From the NCBI RefSeq assembly GCF_000576555.1, contig NZ_CP007145.1, forward strand, positions 3,494,501-3,558,500: a DNA stretch of 64,000 bases, read 5' to 3'. A model generated the notes under the pieces. The model was not told the origin of the DNA. It ran no database searches and was given only the letters and a program-made list of their open reading frames with translations. Positions 43,486 to 51,945 of this stretch are shown here, one piece after another. The position numbers and the translations under genes were made by a program. The first letter of the stretch is position 1; each line of letters starts with the position of its first letter. The DNA comes from Hymenobacter swuensis DY53 (GTDB lineage: Bacteria > Bacteroidota > Bacteroidia > Cytophagales > Hymenobacteraceae).

Positions 43486-44009
43486 TAGAACTTGGACATT
43501 TCTTTTTGGTTCACCTCCGAAGCCCCGTTGTCGCGCAGGAGCTGAGTCAGCTTGGTCATATCAGTGTTTTCGTTCACTTCAATGGCCACTACAAACTTGT
43601 CGTCAGTAGAGCGGACATCCAGTACCGGCGTTTTCCAGCGCGGATAGAGTTTGCTAATGGTATAGAAGGTAATGACCATACCATGACAGCAGAAAAGTAC
43701 CGTTAGCTCGAACGATACCGGAATAAACGCTGGCAACGCAATGTGCGGCTTACCACCGATGATCATCGGCCAGTCGAAGCCCAGCGTATAGATCTGGAGC
43801 CACAAAGCAAAGCACAGACCCGTCAGACCAAAGAAGAAAGCCGCAATTGGCAGACGGGAACGTTCTATACCAAGAGCATCATCCATTCCGTGAATTGGGA
43901 ACGGGGTGAATACTTCGTAGATCTTAACGCCCGCTTCGCGGACGTTTTCAACGGCGTGCAGCAGCACGTCTTCGTCGTCGAAGATGCCGAGGGCGAAGCG
44001 CTTAGTCAT
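43485..44009 (-). CDS. actD: Alternative Complex III subunit ActD (DUF3341)
   Basis: A 174-residue membrane subunit with two helices (about residues 55-75 and 95-118) matching DUF3341: [41 protein letters not shown] start, then [13 protein letters not shown] and [21 protein letters not shown]. It stabilises the membrane arm between ActC and the periplasmic subunits (known from the family). It overlaps actC by eight bases and actE by one. Confidence 0.94.
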   Translation of the reverse strand: MTKRFALGIFDDEDVLLHAVENVREAGVKIYEVFTPFPIHGMDDALGIERSRLPIAAFFFGLTGLCFALWLQIYTLGFDWPMIIGGKPHIALPAFIPVSFELTVLFCCHGMVITFYTISKLYPRWKTPVLDVRSTDDKFVVAIEVNENTDMTKLTQLLRDNGASEVNQKEMSKF

Positions 44010-45459
44010 GCTTATCGTAGTTTACAGAGGCCGAGGCGGGTACTCCGTGGGTGGTAGCAGGCTGATGAGCGTGGTGGGCAGCGTCATGACCGGTATAGGT
44101 CGGGCCGTTATCCACCGTGTACTTCAGTACCGACTTCACTTCTGCCATATTGATTACCGGGAAGAACTTGGCAAACAACAGGAACAAGGTGAAGAATAGG
44201 CCGATAGTACCAACATAGATGCCGATGTCGATAATGGTGGGCGAGAACATAGCCCAGCTCGACGGCAGGTAGTCGCGGTGCAGCGAGGTTACGATGATTA
44301 CGAAACGCTCGAACCACATCCCGATGTTCACGATGATCGACAGGATGAAAGTCAGCGGAATGCTATAGCGCACCCGACGGAACCACACCAGCTGTGGGGT
44401 AATTACGTTGCAGGTCATCATCGACCAGTAAGCCCACCAGTAAGGACCAGTAGCACGGTTGATGAAGGCATACTGTTCGAATTCTACACCGGAATACCAG
44501 GCAATGAAGAATTCCGTGATGTAAGCCACACCTACAATCGAGCCCGTAATCATCATGATTTTATTCATGAGGGCAATGTGCTCGATGGTGATGTAATCTT
44601 CTAGCTTAAATACAACGCGGGTAATAAGCATCAGCGTCAGTACCATGGCGAAGCCCGAGAAGATAGCACCTGCCACAAAGTAAGGAGGGAAGATGGTAGT
44701 GTGCCAGCCCGGTACTACCGAGGTAGCAAAGTCCATCGATACAATGGTGTGTACCGAGAGTACCAGCGGCGTCGAAACACCGGCCAGAATCAGCGAAACC
44801 GTTTCGTAACGGCTCCAGTGCTTAGCCGAGCCTTTCCAGCCGAAGCTCAGCAGCGAGTAAGCTACTTTGGCAATAGGGCCTTTGGCACGGTCACGAATGG
44901 TAGCGAAGTCAGGCACCAGACCAGTGTACCAGAACACCAGCGACACCGAGAAGTAAGTCGAAATAGCAAATACGTCCCACAACAGCGGCGAATTGAAGTT
45001 TACCCACAGCGACCCGAAAGTGTTTTGCAGCGGGAAAACCCAGAAAGCCAGCCACGGACGGCCCATGTGCAGAACCGGAAACATGGCGGCGCAGATTACA
45101 GCGAAAATCGTCATAGCTTCTGCGGCGCGGTTGATGGAGGTCCGCCACTTCTGACGGAACAGCAGCAGAACTGCTGAAATCAGCGTGCCGGCGTGACCGA
45201 TACCTACCCACCACACGAAGTTGGTAATGTCCCAGGCCCAGCCAACGGTTTTGTTCAGACCCCACTCTCCGATACCGTACCATAAGGTGCGGTATACCGA
45301 GTAGAAGAAGACGCCGAGGAGCAGAAGGGCGACGCTCAGGGCCGCCATCCACCGAACATTCGGGGCGGCTTCTACCTGGCGGCACACGTCCTGGGTGACG
45401 TCGTGGTACGTTTTCCCCCCGGTAACGAGCGGCTCCCGTACAGGCGATACGTGCTGCAT
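44002..45459 (-). CDS. actC: Alternative Complex III subunit ActC (NrfD family quinol-binding subunit)
   Basis: A 485-residue NrfD/PsrC-like membrane protein with about ten helices that provides the principal quinol site of Alternative Complex III. Typical regions: [41 protein letters not shown] in parts (residues about 60-100), [27 protein letters not shown] and [22 protein letters not shown]. The C-terminus is His-rich. It precedes actD with an eight-base overlap and follows actB after a 75-base spacer. Confidence 0.96.
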   Translation of the reverse strand: MQHVSPVREPLVTGGKTYHDVTQDVCRQVEAAPNVRWMAALSVALLLLGVFFYSVYRTLWYGIGEWGLNKTVGWAWDITNFVWWVGIGHAGTLISAVLLLFRQKWRTSINRAAEAMTIFAVICAAMFPVLHMGRPWLAFWVFPLQNTFGSLWVNFNSPLLWDVFAISTYFSVSLVFWYTGLVPDFATIRDRAKGPIAKVAYSLLSFGWKGSAKHWSRYETVSLILAGVSTPLVLSVHTIVSMDFATSVVPGWHTTIFPPYFVAGAIFSGFAMVLTLMLITRVVFKLEDYITIEHIALMNKIMMITGSIVGVAYITEFFIAWYSGVEFEQYAFINRATGPYWWAYWSMMTCNVITPQLVWFRRVRYSIPLTFILSIIVNIGMWFERFVIIVTSLHRDYLPSSWAMFSPTIIDIGIYVGTIGLFFTLFLLFAKFFPVINMAEVKSVLKYTVDNGPTYTGHDAAHHAHQPATTHGVPASASVNYDKHD

Positions 45460-45534
45460 AGTTTTTGGACTTAAAGGAGTAAAGGGAGAAGGTAGTAGTG
45501 CTTTGGGCGCTCCTGCCCTCTCCCGGCTCGGTTT

Positions 45535-48500
45535 CTAGGCGTTGAATTCTGACTTATCCGTATTGCGGATTTTAGTCAGGTAGGCGATGTTCGGCTGCAC
45601 GTTGATTTCGTCGAGTACGTGGAAAGCACGCTCCCCATCTTCGCGACGCAGCAGTTGCGAAATACGCGACTCGGGGTCACGCATATCACCAAATACGATG
45701 GCCTGCGTGGGGCAGGACTGAGCGCAAGCCGAAACAATCTCGCCATCCTTCGGACGACGCTTCTGCTTCTTGGCTTCGAGCTTACCGAGCTGGATACGCT
45801 GCACGCAGAGCGAGCACTTCTCCATCACACCGCGAGCCCGAACTGTTACGTCGGGATTCAGCACCATGCGGCCTAGGTCGGTGAACATGTGGCCGTTTAC
45901 AGTTTCGAATTTCTCATTAGTGTAGTATGAGAACCAGTTAAAGCGACGAACCTTGTACGGACAGTTGTTGGCGCAGTAGCGAGTACCTACACAACGGTTG
46001 TACGTCATCTGGTTCAAGCCTTCCGAGCTGTGTGTGGTAGCCAGTACCGGGCACACTGTTTCGCAGGGAGCATGGTTGCAGTGCTGGCACATCATTGGCT
46101 GGAAAATTACCGAGGGATTCTCGGAGGGGTCTTCCATAGCAGCATAAGTGCTCAGTTTGCCTTTGGTTTCGAAGTCAGACTTGTGGGCATCGGAGCTGTA
46201 GTACCGGTCGATCCGCATCCAATGCATTTCCCGACGGTTAATTACTTCCTGCTTGCCTACTACCGCCACGTTGTTTTCTGCCTGACACCCAACTACGCAC
46301 GAGCCGCAGCCGATGCAGGAATTGAGGTCAATGGCCATACCCCAGTGGTGGTTCTTGTACTCGTAATCCTGCCACAACGAAACCTTGCTGGGTTTCTGCA
46401 AACCATCAGGAGTTGAGATCTTAGCGTATTCCGTTACCTCTTTGGGGTCTTTAATGTACTGAGCTAACGTAGCTTCCTGCACCACCGGCTTGCGGTCCAT
46501 GATGGTGTGGTGGGTCTGCGTCTGAGCAATCGGCTCCTGCGTACCAGTAGGAGTCAGCGTAGCCGCGGCTGTGTAGCTGATAGCGTCGTTGCGCATGGCC
46601 AGCAGAGGCAGTACGTTTGCGCCAAGGCCGTTGCCAACCTTACCGGCCTTCACCCGACCGTAGCCCAAGGCAATACCGATGGTACCGGCTGCCTGACCCG
46701 GCTGGATCAGGATGGGTAATTCAACTGATTTGCCATTCACCGTTACTTTTACCACGTCCCCCTGCTCCCACTTCTGAGCCACAGCATAAGCGCGGGGTAC
46801 GGTTACGTAGTTGCCCCATGTAGCCTTGGTAATCGGATCAGGCAACTCCTGGAGCCAGGGGTTGTTGGCGTCAGCACCGCTACCGATGCCCACTTTCTCG
46901 TACACGGCCAGTTCCAAGCCCGAAGGCTTGGGAGCCGATTTGATGGCGGCAATAGCCGCGTTTACATCGAGGGCGGGAGCAGCTTGTACGGGAGCAGCCG
47001 GAGCGGCCGAACCCATGGCTACGCCATCATGCACGGCTTTATCCCAAGCTTTGTTGAAGTCGCCACCCAGAACACCTTTCCACTGAGTGCGGAGGTAGTT
47101 GTAGTAAGTAGTTGGGTTGCCGGCCCAGGTCAGGAGCGAATCCTGTGCCTGACGGGTAGCAAACAAAGGCGTGATAACCGGCTGCGCCAGGCTCAGGTAG
47201 CCACGCTTAGGCTCGTAGTCATTCCACGACTCCAGGAAATGGTGGTCGGGAGCAGCGTAAGTGCACAGTTCGCCGGTTTCGTCCAGACGGTCGTTCAGCG
47301 AAATAGTGGTGCGAACTTTTCCGGCTTTCAGCGCGGCTGCCAATTCGGCACCCATCGGGTGGTCGAACACGGGGTTGGCGTTGTAGAAGATAACTGCACC
47401 AACCTGTCCGGCGCTGATGGCTTTGAGCAGGTTGCTCATCTTGGCGTCGTCGCCCTGACGGATCAGTGAGGGATTGGCTACGTCAACGGCAACCGAACCC
47501 AAACTCTGGTTAATAGCAGCAACCAGTGCCTGCACAGCCGGATCATTCGAGCCCGATACCACGAGGCCGCGCGAACCAGCTTTCTGCAGAGCAGCTGCAG
47601 CCGCAGCTACTTTTTTCGATTTATCAGCGTAAGCCGAAGCACTACCACCGCCAACTACCACGTTGTACACGGTTAGCACGGCTTCGCCCAGTTCCGAGGG
47701 TTTCAACGGCTCGCGTACATCGGCGTTGGAGCCAGTCAGCGACATGTTGGTTTCGAACTGATAATGGCGCGACATGCTGCGCTTCTCGCTCGAAACCTTG
47801 CGGTTGGTTACGTATTGACGGGCAAACTCAACGGGCGACAACCAGGTACCTAGGAAGTCGGCGTCGAAGCTGACAATCGTATCGGCTTTGCTGAAGTCGT
47901 ACGCGGGCAGCACACCACCATTGGCACGCAGCAGGCCCGAAGCCGAATTCACATCATACATCACGTGTTCGGTACCCGCGAAGCGGCCAGCGAATTCCGC
48001 CACCACTTTTTTGGTGGAAGGGCTGATGATGGTATGGGAAACAATGGCGATACGACCGGCGCCAGCCAGTGCGTTGCGCACTTCCTGGTCAAGCTGGTCC
48101 TTATCAACCTTGGCACCCTTCTTGGCGAAGTGCTGCAGACGAGCGCCATCGTACAGGCCCAGAACGGCCGCCTGAGCGCGGGCTGACAAACCACCACGGG
48201 TGATGGGCGACTCGGGGTTACCTTCCAGCTTGATCGGACGGCCCTCGCGGGTTTTCACCAGTATACTGTTGTAATCCTGGCCGTTGAAGAAAGTGGAAGC
48301 GTAGAAGTTGGCAATACCCGGATCTACCTCTTCGGGCTTGTTGAGGTAGGGAATAGCCTTTTTGATCGGGGTTTCGCAGCTGGCGAGGGTAGCGGCAGCT
48401 AAGCCGAAACCCATGAGCTTAAGGAAGTCGCGGCGAGGAGCTACCGTGGCATCCGAGGTGCCATGGGTTTCCTTCACCGGCAGGAAGTCTGCAAACTCTG

Positions 48501-48576
48501 TGAGTGCGTTCTTCACGAACTCCGGTGAGTTCTCCAGTTCCTCAATTCCCTTCCAGTACTTAGGCGACTCTTGCAT
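45535..48576 (-). CDS. actB: Alternative Complex III subunit ActB, iron-sulfur subunit
   Basis: A 1013-residue periplasmic electron carrier. A Tat motif (RRDFLKLMGFG near residue 48) is followed by a lipobox (ATLASC). Residues about 80-720 resemble a molybdopterin oxidoreductase that lacks the cofactor, as known for ActB. The C-terminal third is a ferredoxin-like module with four cysteine clusters: SCIGCGSCVVGCQ, MCQHCNHAPCETVCP, CVGTRYCANNCP and KCSLCVQRI plus SACAQSCP, giving three [4Fe-4S] and one [3Fe-4S] in the family. It passes quinol electrons to ActA. Confidence 0.95.
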   Translation of the reverse strand: MQESPKYWKGIEELENSPEFVKNALTEFADFLPVKETHGTSDATVAPRRDFLKLMGFGLAAATLASCETPIKKAIPYLNKPEEVDPGIANFYASTFFNGQDYNSILVKTREGRPIKLEGNPESPITRGGLSARAQAAVLGLYDGARLQHFAKKGAKVDKDQLDQEVRNALAGAGRIAIVSHTIISPSTKKVVAEFAGRFAGTEHVMYDVNSASGLLRANGGVLPAYDFSKADTIVSFDADFLGTWLSPVEFARQYVTNRKVSSEKRSMSRHYQFETNMSLTGSNADVREPLKPSELGEAVLTVYNVVVGGGSASAYADKSKKVAAAAAALQKAGSRGLVVSGSNDPAVQALVAAINQSLGSVAVDVANPSLIRQGDDAKMSNLLKAISAGQVGAVIFYNANPVFDHPMGAELAAALKAGKVRTTISLNDRLDETGELCTYAAPDHHFLESWNDYEPKRGYLSLAQPVITPLFATRQAQDSLLTWAGNPTTYYNYLRTQWKGVLGGDFNKAWDKAVHDGVAMGSAAPAAPVQAAPALDVNAAIAAIKSAPKPSGLELAVYEKVGIGSGADANNPWLQELPDPITKATWGNYVTVPRAYAVAQKWEQGDVVKVTVNGKSVELPILIQPGQAAGTIGIALGYGRVKAGKVGNGLGANVLPLLAMRNDAISYTAAATLTPTGTQEPIAQTQTHHTIMDRKPVVQEATLAQYIKDPKEVTEYAKISTPDGLQKPSKVSLWQDYEYKNHHWGMAIDLNSCIGCGSCVVGCQAENNVAVVGKQEVINRREMHWMRIDRYYSSDAHKSDFETKGKLSTYAAMEDPSENPSVIFQPMMCQHCNHAPCETVCPVLATTHSSEGLNQMTYNRCVGTRYCANNCPYKVRRFNWFSYYTNEKFETVNGHMFTDLGRMVLNPDVTVRARGVMEKCSLCVQRIQLGKLEAKKQKRRPKDGEIVSACAQSCPTQAIVFGDMRDPESRISQLLRREDGERAFHVLDEINVQPNIAYLTKIRNTDKSEFNA

Positions 48577-48586
48577 CGTGTTTTTG

Positions 48587-48725
48587 GAACTTAGGGTCTT
48601 AGGGACTTAGCGACTTGGATTCTGAGGCCCGGTAAGTCTCTAAGCAGGCTATTTGTAAAGGTAGGTGGAGCCTTGGGGGCCTCTGCTACCGAAAACCAGT
48701 TTCGGAGCGGAAGCCCCCAAGGCCC
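48587..48725. other. actA-actB intergenic structured region
   Basis: GCCTTGGGGGC (48670-48680) pairs perfectly with GCCCCCAAGGC (48713-48723), with an inner CCGAAA (48689-48694) and TTTCGG (48700-48705) hairpin. On the minus strand there is no T-run after it, so it is not a standard terminator. The rest of the gap holds imperfect repeats of ACTTAG (CTTAGGGTCTTAGGGACTTAGCG). An mRNA processing or stability element between the two subunits is inference. Confidence 0.55.
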
Positions 48726-48732
48726 TAGCTTA

Positions 48733-50064
48733 CTAGTAGTGGCACTTCGAGCACTCCGTGCCGCCGTTCGACGATACCGTAAAGGGCACTGCACCGTTCT
48801 CGGTGTCATGCAGTTTCACGAGGTTGTCGTAGTATCCGTTGCCCTTGGTGTTAAGCGGAGTTTCGCGGTGGCAGTTGATGCACCAACCCATCGTGAGGGG
48901 CGAGTACTGATATACCACTTCCATATTCTGGATAGGACCGTGGCAGGTCTGGCACTCTATGCCGCCCACCTGCGTGTGCTGCGAGTGGTTGAAGTAGGCC
49001 AGATCGGGCAGGTTGTGAATACGCACCCACTGGATCGGCTGCTTCCGCTCAATAGCACGGTAGATTTTCTTGATTTCCGGCGACTCCGTCTTGATCTGCG
49101 AGTGGCAGTTCATGCAGATGTTCGGGGAAGGGATGTTGGCTGACTTACTCTTGTACACCGAGGTGTGGCAATAGGCGCAGTTGATCTGGTTTTCACCGGC
49201 GTGCAGCTTGTGCGAGAAGGCAATCGGCTGAGTGGGCTGGTAGCCCTGCTGCAGGCCCACGCCCATAGCACCCTGAATGGTCTCGTACAATACAGCCAGC
49301 ACGAATACGACACCTACAATAGCCCGAACAGCCGTCGATTTGTAGATTTTCGAGAAATCGAAGCGTTGCTCCATCACCTCCCGGTCACGGCCGTCGAGGT
49401 CCTTGCGGCCACGCAGCACATCCTTCATGATGTTGGCAATGATAACCAGTGTTACCACCAGTACAATCAGTACTACCACCAACACAATGAGCAAAATATT
49501 CATGGCTTTGCCACCATCTACTTCATCACCTGCACTAGCAGTTGCACCGTCAGCAGTTGCTGCACCATCTGTTTTTGCACCATCAGCTACTTTCACACCA
49601 ACACCTTCCTGCGAAGTAGTGTAGGCAATAATCGAGGTGATTTCAGCGTCCGACAGCTGAAAGCTGGGCATCTGCTGCTTCTGGTATTGGTTGAAGATCT
49701 TCACTGCGTACTCGTCGCCACTGGCTACCAGTTTGCTGGAGTTCTTGATCCATGGAATAATCCAGGACATCGGGCGGCGCTTGGTGATACCGGCCAGAGC
49801 CGGACCCACTACCACCTCGTTCACGGCGTGGCATTGGGCGCAATTGCCTTTGAAAAGGGCGTCGCCGGCAGCAATTGCGGCGGGGTCACCGGTGGTAGCG
49901 CCAGCAGCAGCGGCGGGGGCAGCGGCCGCCGTAGCGCCGGGTGCCACGCCAGCTTTGCTCGGATCAGCAGCCGTGCCTTGAGCGAAGGACGAGCCTACGC
50001 TGACAAAGAACAGAAACAGAGCGAGAAAGAGGCGGGAAAAGGGACGTAGTCGGATGCTATCCAT
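48733..50064 (-). CDS. actA: Alternative Complex III subunit ActA, hexaheme cytochrome c
   Basis: A 443-residue multiheme cytochrome with six CxxCH sites at residues 75-79, 296-300, 317-321, 371-375, 395-399 and 438-442. The first belongs to a separate N-terminal monoheme cytochrome c domain (about 60-155, axial Met candidate in QMPSF), followed by a helix (188-213), a second helix (about 245-262) and the canonical pentaheme domain. A signal peptide is present (residues 9-29, SSFAQ). The Ala/Gly/Thr-rich linkers flank the extra domain. First gene of the operon; a two-box promoter lies upstream. ATG 50064 is chosen over the longer non-coding extension. Confidence 0.94.
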   Translation of the reverse strand: MDSIRLRPFSRLFLALFLFFVSVGSSFAQGTAADPSKAGVAPGATAAAAPAAAAGATTGDPAAIAAGDALFKGNCAQCHAVNEVVVGPALAGITKRRPMSWIIPWIKNSSKLVASGDEYAVKIFNQYQKQQMPSFQLSDAEITSIIAYTTSQEGVGVKVADGAKTDGAATADGATASAGDEVDGGKAMNILLIVLVVVLIVLVVTLVIIANIMKDVLRGRKDLDGRDREVMEQRFDFSKIYKSTAVRAIVGVVFVLAVLYETIQGAMGVGLQQGYQPTQPIAFSHKLHAGENQINCAYCHTSVYKSKSANIPSPNICMNCHSQIKTESPEIKKIYRAIERKQPIQWVRIHNLPDLAYFNHSQHTQVGGIECQTCHGPIQNMEVVYQYSPLTMGWCINCHRETPLNTKGNGYYDNLVKLHDTENGAVPFTVSSNGGTECSKCHY

Positions 50065-50111
50065 AGCACAAGTTGACTGAAAAAAAGAAACGCGGGGGTG
50101 CTTCAAGGCCA

Positions 50112-50142
50112 CAAATGTAGGTTGGGAAACCCAGAGAACAAA
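50112..50142 (-). promoter_or_regulatory. Two-box promoter of the act-cox operon
   Basis: On the minus strand TTTG (50139-50142) is followed by exactly 19 bases and TACATTTG (50112-50119). This fits the Bacteroidota consensus (-33 TTTG, -7 TAnnTTTG) at both boxes and spacing. The ATG of actA is 47 bases downstream of the -7 box. Confidence 0.7.
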
Positions 50143-50417
50143 CCAGCCCGGGCTAATTTTCGCCCTTTGCCGGAAGCTTAGAATCATTCTAAAAACTGTA
50201 AAATCCGTATTTTTCATGGTTCCCTTTCGTGCATTTCTCGGCGGGCTACCATCGGTTAGTCTCTAATTTATTAAGTATTCCGAATGGCTTACCGTTTGCC
50301 TTCCAGATGAATACCACCTAACGCCCAATAGGTTTGCCAACTGACTACCAAATGCTTACAATCTGGGTATTTATAGATAAAGTATGGTGAGTCGGTAGCA
50401 GGTGGAGTAATTCCTGT

Positions 50418-50425
50418 TATCTTTG
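50418..50425 (+). promoter_or_regulatory. Possible -7 box (TATCTTTG) for the rpsF operon
   Basis: Exact TAnnTTTG match 41 bases before the rpsF ATG; no TTTG at the expected -33 position. Confidence 0.4.
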
Positions 50426-50466
50426 CCCCTCATTTAGTTTTTCACGTCAAATTTCACCCCGTCGTA

Positions 50467-50841
50467 ATGGCAGTAAGAAATTACGAGACGGTCTTCATTC
50501 TGACTCCCGTATTGAACGAGAGCCAAGTGCAAGAGACGGTCGAGAAGTTCTCGCAGGTGCTTAAGGAAAATAGCGCCGACATCATCAACACTGAAGCTTG
50601 GGGCCTCAAAAAGCTGGCGTACCCAATTCAGAAAAAGAACACCGGTTATTACTTCCTCGTGGAGTTCACTGGTGAAGGTAACGTCGTAGACACGCTGGAA
50701 CTCGCGTTCCGTCGTGACGAGCGGGTTATCCGTTTCCTCACTACTGTTCTGGACAAGCACGCCGTGGCTTACGGTACGCGTCGCCGTAAAGGCGAAATGA
50801 ACCAGCAGAAAGTTAAACAATCGGAAGCCGTAGCCCAATAA
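50467..50841 (+). CDS. rpsF: 30S ribosomal protein S6
   Basis: A 124-residue S6 with the family start MAVRNYETVFILTPVLNESQ and the conserved stretch WGLKKLAYPIQKKNTGYYFLVEF in parts, then FRRDERVIRFLTTVLDKHAV. The C-terminus is basic/Gln-rich (RRRKGEMNQQKVKQ) as common in Bacteroidota. S6 binds S18 in the central domain of the 30S subunit; rpsR follows after four bases, and rplI after a further 115. Confidence 0.97.
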   Translation: MAVRNYETVFILTPVLNESQVQETVEKFSQVLKENSADIINTEAWGLKKLAYPIQKKNTGYYFLVEFTGEGNVVDTLELAFRRDERVIRFLTTVLDKHAVAYGTRRRKGEMNQQKVKQSEAVAQ

Positions 50842-50845
50842 TACG

Positions 50846-51097
50846 ATGAGCCTCGCCAACGAAAAGATCCACAAGCAGGATACCCGCAAGAAGTATTGCC
50901 GCTTCCAGAAGAACGGCATTAAGTACGTTGATTACAAGGACCCGAACTTCCTGCTGAAGTTTGTGAACGAGCAGGGCCGTATTCTGCCCCGCCGCATCAC
51001 CGGCACCAGCCTCAAGTTCCAGCGCAAAGTAGCTCAGGCCGTGGCTAAAGCCCGTCACCTGGCCCTGATGCCCTACGTAACCGACTCGTTGAAATAG
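50846..51097 (+). CDS. rpsR: 30S ribosomal protein S18
   Basis: An 83-residue S18 with KKYCRFQKNGIKYVDYKDPNFL and GRILPRRITGTSLKFQRKVAQAVAKARHLALMPY in their parts, matching the family closely. It contains one Cys (KYCRF), the C- form of S18. Encoded four bases after rpsF, its binding partner. Confidence 0.97.
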   Translation: MSLANEKIHKQDTRKKYCRFQKNGIKYVDYKDPNFLLKFVNEQGRILPRRITGTSLKFQRKVAQAVAKARHLALMPYVTDSLK

Positions 51098-51111
51098 ATT
51101 GTAGACCTGAG

Positions 51112-51207
51112 ACAGTTAGAAGTGAGAAGTGAGACTGTATTCTATTCAGCCTTAAGGCAGTCAGAACATAGTCTCACTTCTTATCTCTCTCAGTCTCACT
51201 TCTCATA
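51112..51207. repeat. AGAAGTGAGA intergenic inverted repeat (copy 3)
   Basis: AGTTAGAAGTGAGAAGTGAGACTG on the left and TAGTCTCACTTCTTATCTCT plus AGTCTCACTTCTCAT on the right form strong inverted arms across the rpsR-rplI gap. No T-run follows, so read-through into rplI is expected. Same family as copies at 36090 and 41337. Confidence 0.7.
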
Positions 51208-51212
51208 AAGAC

Positions 51213-51656
51213 ATGGAAGTAATTCTGAAAGACGACGTTAAAGGTCTGGGTTACAAGAACGACATCGTTGCTGTAAAGCCCGGCTACGGCCGTAACTATC
51301 TGCTCCCGCAGGGTCTGGCCGTTCTGGCTGACAAGACCAACAAGAAAATCGTAGCCGAAAACGTACGCCAGGCAGCCCACAAGGCTGACAAGGTGAAAGG
51401 TGACGCCCAGGGCGTAGCTGATCAGATCGGTGACATGGTGCTGGACATTCCGGCTAAAGTGGGTGAAAGCGGCCGTATTTTCGGTCGGGTAACCACGCTG
51501 CAGCTGGCGGACGCTCTGAAAGCCAAAGGCATCGACGTAGACCGTAAGCGTCTGTCGTTCGACTCGGAGCCCAGCGCTGTTGGCGAGTACACTGCTACTG
51601 CTGATTTGCACCGTGAGGTGAAGCACAAAGTTCGCTTCAACGTAGTAGCCGAATAA
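51213..51656 (+). CDS. rplI: 50S ribosomal protein L9
   Basis: A 147-residue L9: N-terminal domain MEVILKDDVKGLGYKNDIVAVKPGYGRNYLLPQGLAV in its parts (the family signature G...GRN.L.P.G.A), a connecting helix (NVRQAAHKADKVKGDAQGVA) and the C-terminal domain GRIFGRVTTLQLADALKAKGIDVDRKRL. L9 bridges the L1 stalk base to the ribosome core. A terminator follows at 51684. Confidence 0.97.
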   Translation: MEVILKDDVKGLGYKNDIVAVKPGYGRNYLLPQGLAVLADKTNKKIVAENVRQAAHKADKVKGDAQGVADQIGDMVLDIPAKVGESGRIFGRVTTLQLADALKAKGIDVDRKRLSFDSEPSAVGEYTATADLHREVKHKVRFNVVAE

Positions 51657-51683
51657 GCTGCTGCCTGCGAACAGGTTATTTTT

Positions 51684-51719
51684 CAAAACGCCCGGTTGCT
51701 TTGGCAACCGGGCGTTTTG
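51684..51719 (+). terminator. Rho-independent terminator after rplI
   Basis: CAAAACGCCCGGTTGC (51684-51699) pairs perfectly with GCAACCGGGCGTTTTG (51704-51719) around TTTG; followed by TTTGG. Confidence 0.9.
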
Positions 51720-51945
51720 TTTGGCCGTCCTTCGTTGCGAAGCCGTACTATTGCGACCTTTACACGTAGAACCTATGGCTACCGCCGACAACTGGTCTGG
51801 CCAGCTCACACTCCGTCATTTTATTCCGGTGGTAACCTCATTCGCGTCTGGTAGGCGCGCGCTTGCAGAGGAAGTCGTTTGGCTGAACGCAAGATGTTAA
51901 GTAGGTTGCCCGTCCGTTGGCCCGCCGAGGGCCGTATTACATCCA

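Larger units (their letters stand above)
50065..50466. other. Divergent promoter region between actA and rpsF
   Basis: About 400 bases with no protein-coding gene. It holds the actA promoter on the minus strand (50112-50142) and a -7 box for rpsF on the plus strand (50418-50425). The middle (about 50220-50400) is more AT-rich than genes around it. I see no tRNA, no clear ribosomal-protein leader structure and no T-run hairpin. Confidence 0.6.

Noticed and set aside
49165..50049. 294-codon plus-strand ORF
   Set aside because: Antisense to actA, whose heme motifs and length make it the real gene; the shadow product is low-complexity.
50220..50466. tRNA, small RNA or ribosomal-protein leader in the rpsF upstream gap
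   Set aside because: No cloverleaf, no S6:S18-type motif and no stable hairpin with a T-run was visible by reading; folding software would be needed.
51775..51900. 41-codon plus-strand ORF (MATADNWSG...) in the gap before the GSCFA gene
   Set aside because: Short, no ribosome binding or promoter evidence and no recognisable family; could be a small protein but cannot be supported.
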